Under the pieces are notes generated by a model. That model ran no database searches. It saw nothing but the letters and a program-made list of their open reading frames with translations, and had not been told where the DNA came from. Source: Chelonoidis abingdonii (taxonomy: Eukaryota; Chordata; Testudines; Testudinidae). From it: a DNA stretch of 64,000 nucleotides. Positions 55,999 to 64,000 of this stretch are shown here, piece by piece. The position numbers were made by a program, and so were the translations under genes. The stretch covers positions 8,972,088-9,036,087 of the forward strand of contig NC_133778.1 in NCBI RefSeq assembly GCF_003597395.2. The letters run 5' to 3'. Position 1 is the first letter of the stretch. Every line of letters begins with the position of its first letter.

Positions 55999-56115
55999 CT
56001 GGTGGTCAAGCATCTGCCAAAATGCCGCCGAATTTCTGCAGCATTTTGGCGGCGACGCCTCTCGAAGACGTTGCTTGCCGCTGACAAGCGGCGTCATCGA
56101 GAGGCGTCGCCGCTG
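55999..56115. repeat. Small imperfect inverted repeat
   Basis: GGCGGCGACGCCTCTCGAAG (56,050) faces CATCGAGAGGCGTCGCCGCT (56,095), a hairpin with arms of about 18 bp around TTGCTTGCCGCTGACAAGCG. It lies beside an ATGCCGCCGAATTTCTGC / GCTGAATTTCAGG pair. Confidence 0.6.
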
Positions 56116-56564
56116 AATTTCAGGACTCAGGATGCCCTGCAACCGCACTCCACTTTCCCACAAGCCTCAGTGGCAGAAGGGGAAGAGGTGCTCTGTGGGA
56201 TAGCTGCCCAGAGTGCACCACTCCAAACGGCACAGCAAGTGCCGCAAGTGTGGCCACTCCATTGCGTGGGCAGCTGACAGTGTGAACACATGACAGAGCT
56301 TTCCCTGCAGCGCTCTCTGTGGGGCGCTGTAACTCCCAACGCTTTACATCTGCACGTGTAGACATAGCTTTAGCTGTCCAATTGGCGCTAACCTTCCTGG
56401 TGAAAACGGAAACAAAGAAGTCATTAAGCACCTCTGCCATTTCCACATGTTCGTTATTGTTTTTCCTGCCTAACTGAGTAATGGGCCTACCCTGTCCTTG
56501 GTCTCCTGCTTGCTTCTAATGTATTTGTAGAATGCAAAGGTGCCAACTTCCCCTCTGGTTGGTG

Positions 56565-56930
56565 GGTACTCAACCCCCACTCTGCCTAGGCCCTGCCCCC
56601 GCTCTACCCCTTTCCCCAAGCCCCGCCCTGCCTCTTCTGGCCCAGCTCTAACCCCGTCCTGCCTCTTCCCATCCCTACCCCGCCCCATCCATCCCATCCC
56701 CATTCCACCCCCTTCCCCATGTTCCCACCCTACCGCACCTGTTCCCCGCTTCCTCCCCCGAGTTCACTGCATCTCCGCTCCTCCCCCTCCCGCCTGGAGC
56801 ACCCTGAGCGCCGCAAATCAGCTGATTTGAAGTGGCGGAAGTGCCGGGAGGGAGGGGGAGGAGTTGGTCATTGCGGCCGCCAGTGGGCGAGACGCGCTGG
56901 GGCGAGGGGAAAGCTCGACCTCTGGTAGGT
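56565..56930. repeat. C-rich dispersed repeat
   Basis: CAACCCCCACTCTGCCTAGG, then CCCCGCCCTGCCTCTTCTGG and related CCCC-rich units as at 53,443 and 54,893. The plus-strand frame of 96 codons is compositional. Confidence 0.55.
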
Positions 56931-57168
56931 GCGGAGCCCCTGCTAATTTTTCCCTGTGGCAGTCAGCCCCATGCACTCAGCACCTATGGTAGAGTGTTTT
57001 CTTTTTACCCTTTATGTCTCTAGCTGGTTTGATCTTATTTTGCCTTTCAAATTTTGTCCCTACATGTGTGAGTCATTTGTTTATATTCCTCCTTTGTAAT
57101 TTGACCTAGATGGACATATTCTCAACGCAGTCTGCAGCAGGAGGCAGCTGGCAGCACTTTTATGGGAA

Positions 57169-57184
57169 TAAGGAAGTGAAACTA
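57169..57184 (+). promoter_or_regulatory. ETS-IRF/ISRE-like site
   Basis: AGGAAGTGAAACTAAA contains GGAAGTGAAAC, which fits the ETS-IRF composite (GGAAnnGAAA) and is close to an interferon-stimulated response element. It lies about 170 bases upstream of an exon-like block (57,341-57,490). Regulatory role is inference. Confidence 0.3.
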
Positions 57185-57340
57185 AACCTGCTACTCCTGG
57201 TTCACGTGGGTGTGAGCAGGAGAATCAGACCAAGTGAACTGGAGGCAGCTGCCTGACAAGTCTGCAGCAGCTCCTCAATTAGAGTGAGGTGAGGGAGGAC
57301 ACACCCTAACAGGGCCAGGGAAGGGTGGTTCTCTCCCCAG

Positions 57341-57490
57341 GCCCAAGGGTGAGTAGTGCCTTTGGGAGGAGATGACACAGGGCTCACTCCAGGGAACGCA
57401 GAGAGGCACCGAACTCGGGGGAAGCCCAGGGGTCTGCCAGCTCCCAGGGACAGCCAGAGCCTGGGGAGACACCGAACCCAGAGACGGAAG
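57341..57490 (+). other. Candidate exon (possibly 5' untranslated)
   Basis: A 150-bp block between TTCTCTCCCCAG and GTAAGGAC, both good splice signals. It has no recognisable protein and stop-containing frames, so it could be an untranslated exon of an unidentified plus-strand gene. A second block of the same kind follows at 58,069-58,191. Confidence 0.22.
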
Positions 57491-58068
57491 GTAAGGACTG
57501 ATTGGCCCCCTCCTCCCATCTCTTCATTCAGACCCTGAGTCGGGACAGAGCCCCAGCCCCAGAGAGACAGATTCACAGTCCTGTATGTCTCTGACTCTAC
57601 CCAGGATACAGAGCGATTTGTCTTCGTGTAGCTGGGCCAGGGCTGATGGGGGATCCCACTGCTGCCTGCACACCCCGGAGTGGGGGGATCTCTGCTCTGG
57701 GGCAGGGAGGGGGGACAGCTGGGCTCACCAGTCCCCAGGGCCAGGGTAGGACAGCAGCTGGGTCAGGCCCGTCAGTAACTGGGGGCTGCACGTGGGTCAG
57801 GGCTTGTTTGGGGCCACCAGGGTTTGTATCCTCAGGGTGAGGGGTATGTGGAGAAGAGGATCCCAGGGGTGAGGTCCCCTCTAGGGAAGGAGCCCCCCAA
57901 ACCGTCTCATGCCTGGGGCATCTGCACAGAGGGACTGGAAACCTCCCGTCCCTCATTGCATCACCCATGGAGCTGGGCAGATCTAGGATCTGGGAACCTC
58001 CCTCCCCACTTACTGCTTCTGCTGCCCCTTCCACTCTCCCCTTGTCTCCCTCCTGTCGCCTCGCCCAG

Positions 58069-58191
58069 GCCCAGGGCGGTGGCTCTCCCGGAGCTGGCTA
58101 GGCTCCTGCAGGCACTGGGGGGAGCAGAGTCTGGGGGAGCCCGGGACAGCAGCAGCTCTGGGACTCGCAGCCCCCCAGGAGCAGAGCTGGG
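58069..58191 (+). other. Candidate exon
   Basis: A 123-bp block between a pyrimidine-rich acceptor (CCTGTCGCCTCGCCCAG) and GTGAGAAG. Possible translation includes ALPELARLLQALGG, then SSSSGTRSPPG. No known domain. Weak. Confidence 0.2.
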
Positions 58192-58779
58192 GTGAGAAGG
58201 GGCCGTTGGTGCAGAGTCACTTCCCTGCCTGGCCCCAACACTTCCCCCCAGGTCTCTCCCCTCACCTGGAGTCTGTGCTCAGGAGCTGGTGTGGGCAGAG
58301 TTTGGGGCTGCCCTCGGGGCTGGTTCCAGGCACTGGAGAAAGTCCCCCCCTTGGAGGGAGTTACTTTTAATGACCAAGTCTGAGCTTCCGTGAAAGCTCG
58401 GGGGGTGGGGGGGCTCCGGGCTGGTGGTGAAGGTGGCTGCAGGGGGCTGAAGGGAGAGGCAGCAGGGTCCCATCACTGTTGGGCTGTTCAAGGCAGCAGC
58501 CACCCCAAGAGGGGGACCCTGCACCTCCAAAGCCGGGCTCTGATCAGTCCCATGAGCCTCTCCCCCAGTCCCAGCGCCCGCCAGAATAGGAACAAGGAGC
58601 ACGAGGGGGAGCAAATTGCCCAGACCGACACTCCCAACCAGAGACCCCCCCCAATACCCATTGCTTCTCCTCCACATTCATTATTGGGGGCATAGGCACC
58701 AGCTCTGTGGGTGCTCTGGGGCTGGAGCAGCCACAGAACAACAACAGGGGATGCTCAGCACCCACCAGCAGCCCCACAG

Positions 58780-59222
58780 GCAAGCTCCTCCGCCTCCCCC
58801 CCAGCCCTCCCACCTGCTGGTGACACCTGCCAATCAGCTCCTCCGCCTCCCCCCCAGCCCTCCCACCTGCTGGTGATCCCTGCCAATCAGCTCCTCCCCT
58901 TCCTCCAATCCCTCCCGCCTGCTGGTGACACCTGCCAATCAGCTCCTCTGCCTCCCCCCCAGCCCTCCCACCTGCCGGTGATCCCTGCCAATCAGCTCCT
59001 CCGCCTCCCCCCCAGCCCTCCCACCTGCTGGTGACACCTGCCAATCAGCTCCTCCCCTCCCCCTAGCCCTGCTGCCTGCCGGTGATCCCTGTCAATCAGC
59101 TCCTCCCCTCCCCCTAGCCCTCCCGCCTGCCGGTGATCCCTGCCAATCAGCTCCTCCTCTCCCCCCAGCCCTCCCGCCTGCCGGTGATCCCTGCCAATCA
59201 GCTCCTCCCCTCCCCCCAGCCC
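58780..59222. repeat. Minisatellite, about 50-55 bp unit, eight to nine copies
   Basis: The phrase TGCCAATCAGCTCCTCC (or TGTCAATCAGCTCC) recurs near 58,828, 58,881, 58,935, 58,987, 59,040, 59,089, 59,141 and 59,191. Each is followed by CCCCCCAGCCCTCCC and CCTGCTGGTGA or CCTGCCGGTGA. It produces long repetitive frames on both strands. Confidence 0.92.
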
Positions 59223-60358
59223 CCCTGTTCACTGCCGTCAGCTGTTCAGCAGCATGCAGGAGGCCCTGGGGGAGAAGGGGAGGAACGGGGGCAGGAAGGA
59301 GCAGGGGGTGGGATGGGACGGAGTGGGGCAGCGGCAGGAAGAGGTTGGATGGGAGCTTGTGTGAAAGTATGGAGTGGGGCAGGGATCTGGGGCCTAGGGG
59401 ACTTGAGTGCCCTGTGGGAACTGATGAGCTCGGTGCCTCTGCTGTGGGGTCCCTGCACAGGCTGGAGCCATGTCAACATGCTCAATGACCACTGCTGAAG
59501 CCCTCAGAATCTGCTCCCTGCCGTAACCCGAGGCTGGAGGGAACAGAGGGGCCATTTGGGGCAGGGGAGTGGGCAGAATTTGTGCAGCAGCCAGAATTGT
59601 CTGGACAGAGCAGGGTGAAACATGGTGGCGGAGCAAGGCTCCGGGTGCACTCTGGACGGCTGGATCATTCTGTTCCACTTAATTCTGCAGTCTTGTGTGC
59701 GCTGCGTGAGCTGCCACTCTGCTACTCACCCCAGCCTCTAGCATGCAAGCCCCCCCCAGACATATACCAGAGTGCTCTGCTCAGCCACTCTCGACACCCA
59801 CATATCTCTAGTCCCAACCTGGCACCCTAGAAATATGCTGCTTTCTACCCTTCAGTTACTCACTGAGTGGTACAAGCTCATACGTCAATCAGTTTAACAA
59901 AGAAATGGACCCTGCAGCCTTTGTAACCTGAGTAGCTTCCCCAAACACTTCAGCCAAAACTACCCTGGTTTAGATTCAATGTAAAGCAGATTTCTTAACT
60001 ACTGAAAGATTGTAAGTGATTAGGTAGCATTGGCATAGGAGATCAGAGTTGGTTACAAAAGGAAAAGGCAATGAAATATAAAATCACAAGCTAATTCCTC
60101 ACCTTTACCAAGCTAATAATTCTAAAAGCGGAAGGATTTCTCTCACCCTTAATGTCACAGCAGTTCTTGTAACTGCAATGAGATGTAGTTAGCACCAGCT
60201 CCTCCCATGGTCTCAATGGACTTTGTCTTCCTCACAATCTTGCTTCCTTGTGTAGAGATGGGGGAGGAGAGGCAGGCGAAGTGATGACATCGCTGTTCCC
60301 TATTTTACTCTTCTCCTCACTTTCAGGAATACCTCCCTCCGACCCTGCTGGGGTGTAG
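59223..60358. other. No gene recognised
   Basis: G-rich repeat tail to about 59,400 (TCAGCAGCATGCAGGAGG resembles CCGGCATGCAGGAAG at 7438), then unique-looking DNA with short frames only. Confidence 0.35.
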
Positions 60359-60550
60359 ACACTCCGGCTATGTCAACACTTCACTTTGTCCTTAAAACTT
60401 TTGTCACTCAGAGTTGTGAAAAAACATCCCCCTGAACAACAAAACTTTTAATGATGAAAAGCATCGGTGTGGACATTGCTTCCTTAGCAGGAGGCACTCT
60501 GTCAGCAGTGAAGTTACTGCCCCTCGTTGGAGGTGGTTTTATTTTGTTGC
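60359..60550. mobile_element. MITE-like fragment related to 42,404-42,672
   Basis: GGCTATGTCAACACTTCA, AAAAAACATCCCCCTGA and GTGTGGACATTGCTTCC mirror the repeat near 42.5 kb with divergence. Confidence 0.45.
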
Positions 60551-60763
60551 CAGGAGACAGGGAAGAGGAGAAACCTCAGGAACAGAAGGGAAAAAGCAGG
60601 GATAAAAGTTACCAGAGCAGGGCCTTTTTCCCTGGCAGGAGAACATCTCAGCAGTCCCTGCCTGGAACTGGGCAGGTACCAGGCAGCCAAATGTCTGGAC
60701 AAGGCTGCTCTTCCCTTCCTAAAATGGTATGATCAGCTTCTGAAGGAGATTTCAGTCACTGAA

Positions 60764-60920
60764 ATATTTTACACACACACTCACATGCAAGTACAAGCAT
60801 ACACCTACCCATGTGCACAAACACACATACAGTCATGCACACGTCTATCCACATACCCATCTGTGTGCACACAGCCCCATGCATGCAAACACACATGCAT
60901 ACACATGCACGCACATAGGG
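60764..60920. repeat. CA-rich microsatellite region
   Basis: Interrupted CA/CACG/CATG dinucleotide runs (ACACACACACTCACATGCAA and similar). The repetitive frame through it (HTHMQVQAYTYPCAQTH) is not a gene. Confidence 0.85.
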
Positions 60921-62810
60921 TAAACACTCCCCATCCTAAAGGAAATCAAAATTTTCATGGGAGTTTTTGGTATTTGCAAGAATTCCCTGCCAGTTTCCAG
61001 CTGAGGGATGTGTCTGCAAATGGTCTTGCAGCTGTTCATAAGTCTGTATTATCTGCTGTTCTCGTTGCCTGAATCTGATTCCTCCTTTAACTGCACTTTC
61101 ACTCAAATTTATTATTTACTTTTAAACAGTTTTTTTACTCTTATAACACTTGCTATCTATTTAGTGTGACTTTGTCGTTTACTGTTTTTAATACTGAGGG
61201 GTTGGGGGGCGGGATTAATAGCACAAGTTTATTCTTTATGATCATATGACTTCAGCATTCACTGATTTCCTGGGTTGCCCATCCTGTGGTCCAGGGGTAG
61301 CAGCTTGTGACCAAAGAGGATTCTTCATCTCACAACTTGCTACCCCAATCTGGACCCAGGGTAACAATCTGAAATGGAGGATGGCCTCTCCCCTCACAAT
61401 TTGCTACCCATGTGAAATCTCTGTTTGACATTTGGACACAAATAAACAATTTTTTTCTAGATAAGAAAATGATATTGAATTAGAATCTTGTTTTATTTGT
61501 GCCCAAATGTAAAACAGCAATTTCGCAAGAGTAGCAAGTTGCGATGAGAGTGCCCACATCCATCAAAACTTCGACCCAAGGGCCAGGGGATGGGGAAATT
61601 GGAGGTAGCAAATTGTGTCAGGAAACATCCTGCCTGGATGGCAGTAACTGCTACTGGGTGGAAATTATGATGTTTGTAATGTTACACCTGGCTCCACAGG
61701 GAAAAGGTCAGTGTCTCCCTGGAGCAAATGCTCTAAATAAAGGTCTCAGCTCTGGGGTAGCACCAAGGGTCACCAGGGGTCTCTAGCCCAGGAAGGTCCC
61801 GCAGGAGCTGTTGTGGCTTGTGCTGCCTGGGGCTCAGCAAGTGGCTCAAGGCAGGCTTCATGTTGTCTCATGGGGGCCCTCCCACAGCCCTCTGGCCAAT
61901 CCTGGCTCACCATGGCGCCATTTCAGATTTTGAGGGTGGGATGCAACTTTCCCTGTGAATCCAGGGGCTACTTAGGCACATGAAAGCTCTAGAGATTTTT
62001 GCAGATAATAAATTAGGAATAAGCTGACAAGAGCACTGTATGTAATTCCTATTTAAAGAAAGAAAAAATATGAACAAACTCAAATGAACGCCAAACTTCA
62101 AGTTTATATAAATTTAGAACAATCAGGAGAAAATACAGCAAGATATTCCCAATCCCAAGCCTTGAGGTATCAGTTCTGGAGCTTTAACAGAGATATCAGA
62201 AACACAGGGTTGCTACTTTGAATGATATCTTTAGTAGAGATAATAAAATCTGCTCAAAATCTGATGACTTAATAGACAAACTTGGTGTTACCACCATTAT
62301 CTTCTCTATTTTAGTCAATTATTTTTAATGGCATTCAAAACATATTTATTTAATTATAACATATGCAATTAAGATTATTTATTTCCTTTATTAAGAAAGG
62401 GAATTTATTTTTCTAATTATTTTGCATTTATGTTTACCAATCGCAATCATGTCCATGATTCATTAACATTTGACTCCATCATTACTCTAAGTATCATACT
62501 TGGAACTGCATTTATTTTCATCGGAAAGTTATTATTTTACAGATATAGCTAAAAATACAATTTGAAAATAAGTGACCTTCATTTGCACAACGTCTAATAC
62601 TATGTGTTTGTTTAGGTAATTTTTTTGAAACTGGCATTGCTAACGTGAGAAAAATCTAAATTTACGTTCTAGAATGATACTATTATTTAACTGTACAATT
62701 TTAAATAATAAATGACAGAGCATAATTCGACATTAAAAATAATAAAGATAATTATTCAAGCCAGGATAGCTTAGGCTTTTTAAAACCCACTACTCAAAGA
62801 ATTAAATGAG
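60921..62810. other. No gene recognised
   Basis: AT-rich from 62,000 on. Only short frames on both strands. Confidence 0.35.
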
Positions 62811-62811
62811 G

Positions 62812-62885
62812 ACATAAAAACAGCCATAATGGGTCAGACCACTAGTCTGTTTAGCCTAGTATCCTAACATCCCGGCTTGATGTTG
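62812..62885 (-). mobile_element. CR1-like LINE 3'-end fragment
   Basis: CAGCCATAATGGGTCAGACC followed by CCTAGTATCCT matches the reverse complement of the LINE 3' end at 2290-2350 (CGTCCATACTGGGTCAAAC). A GA microsatellite follows at 62,904-62,922. Confidence 0.6.
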
Positions 62886-63019
62886 CAGCGGATTATGGGG
62901 GATGGAGAGAGAGAGAGAGAGACATAAGCCTTCTCTCACATGCTAAAGTCCCTGTAACCAGCTTGTACTAAAGCTGTCAGGTTATTGGGACGTAGATCAT
63001 GTCTGAGATAGGGTCGCTA

Positions 63020-63185
63020 TCTTTTTAATTGCTGGTAACTGGACTGCCCCCCTGACTCTTCCCCAAGCCCTGCTCCTTTATCCACCTCTGTCCCATGACC
63101 CCACCCCTGCTCCACCTCTCCCCCGAAGGCCCTGCCCCCGTGGATCACTCCTCTTTCCTCCTCCCCCATTGCATATTGAATTGTC
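63020..63185. repeat. C-rich dispersed repeat
   Basis: CTCTTCCCCAAGCCCTGCTC, CATGACCCCACCCCTGCTCC and similar, same family as the other C-rich blocks. Confidence 0.5.
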
Positions 63186-63847
63186 TCAAGGAGCCTGCCT
63201 GCAGGTAGGAGGTGACCCCAGCTGAGCAAAGGCTGGTGCGGGTTAATGATCTGGTGCCATAACCTGCCCTGCAGTAATCGGACTTTTGGTTGGGGTGCCA
63301 TTAAGAGTTGCCCGGTCCCTGAAAATTGGGCATCTGGCAACGCTAAATGGCACCCAGGCACAGAAGCAGAAAACCAGAATGTCTGAGTAAATCCAGACAG
63401 GTGGCTACCCAAGTCTGAGATTTCTCTCACCGGAACACTACAAATATCTCAAAGCCTGGCCATTAGCCCGTTCCACGACAACAAAGTGTAGGGGGGAAGC
63501 AGCCCAGTTAGGCAGCACATGGCATTGGTGTGGCCCACTGGAGAGAATAGTTGCCTGGGACTGAAAACTCCTGGGCTCTGTTCCTGGCTCTGCCACCGAC
63601 CTTCTGGGGTGACTTTGGCCAAAATCATTGTATGTCTCTAAGGCTCACTTTGCCTATCTGCACTATGGGGAGGGTGATGTTTCTCTCTCAGATCTAGCAC
63701 TGAAAATAGCTAGGTATAAGCATCATTACCTCGCCACAGTCATGTCTAAATGACAACATGAAAATTACAACTGACTAAATTACCTCTAACTACTACCAAC
63801 AGTATTTCTCTTTCTGTTAAAAAAAAACAACAAGGAAACTCCCTGAC

Positions 63848-63935
63848 AAAGTATCAGAGGGGTAGCTGTGTTAATCTGGATCTGTAAAAGCAGCAGAGAA
63901 TCCTGTGGCACCTTATAGACTAACAGACATGTTAC
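63848..63935 (+). mobile_element. SINE head, truncated
   Basis: GTATCAGAGGGGTAGCTGTG, then CTGGATCTGTAAAAGCAGCA and CACCTTATAGACTAACAGAC, the same family as the dimers at 5725 and 24,673. It ends at ACAT before the palindrome centre, so only one arm is present. Confidence 0.82.
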
Positions 63936-64000
63936 GTGCCTGAGTGCTCTGCAAGGACGAGGCCCACACACACAGTGAGTTATTTGGCTTTAATGAAGGT

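Noticed and set aside
58544..59044. 166-codon repetitive minus-strand frame
   Set aside because: Translation of the minisatellite, not a gene.
58780..59222. CRISPR-like array
   Set aside because: Repeats are contiguous without unique spacers and the genome is eukaryotic; it is a minisatellite.
60527..61072. 181-codon plus-strand frame
   Set aside because: A third of it is a CA-rich microsatellite translation, and the start lies in MITE-like repeat DNA.

Overview
The window looks like nuclear DNA of a turtle (probably cryptodiran). Evidence: a young chicken-repeat-1 (CR1) LINE with the ATTCTATG-type 3' terminus, a CR1-tailed tRNA-derived SINE, several solo endogenous-retrovirus LTRs with intact target-site duplications (TSDs), C-rich dispersed repeats, and exons of a butyrophilin-like immunoglobulin gene. 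There is no bacterial-style gene packing. Most open frames are short accidents inside repeats. All family assignments are from memory and by eye; no database search was possible.

Layout. 1-5 kb: a truncated CR1 LINE on the plus strand, the transmembrane exon of a minus-strand butyrophilin-like gene, and an older LINE on the minus strand split by a solo LTR. 5-18.3 kb: the rest of the butyrophilin-like gene, read right to left. It has a signal-peptide exon (18,141-18,246), an intact IgV exon (14,266-14,613), a frame-broken IgC-like exon (5,354-5,616) and the transmembrane exon (2,130-2,246), spread among LTRs, SINEs and GC-rich repeats. Splicing IgV directly to the transmembrane exon keeps the frame.

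About 18.9-36 kb: the main item, a decayed but nearly complete Maverick/Polinton (adintovirus-like) integrated DNA virus directly upstream of the butyrophilin-like gene. Plus strand, left to right: a putative spliced accessory gene, protein-primed family B DNA polymerase, packaging ATPase, a small hydrophobic-tailed protein, and an intact 234-residue conserved protein. Minus strand, from 29 to 35.5 kb: adenain-like protease, double-jelly-roll major capsid, small basic core-like protein, penton/minor capsid, retrovirus-type integrase, an intact 146-residue Cys/His protein, and a multi-exon accessory gene with duplicated exons. Together these gave replication (polymerase), integration (integrase), and capsid assembly, packaging and maturation (capsids, ATPase, protease). 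Frameshifts and stops break most genes. A SINE dimer and two solo LTRs are nested inside.

36-64 kb: mostly repeats. These include a CR1-tailed SINE, more solo LTRs, a 1.56-kb foldback structure, minisatellites, a Myb/SANT-like domain pseudogene, a 156-base assembly gap inside an LTR, and possible non-coding exons near 57-58 kb. No convincing intact host gene was found there.
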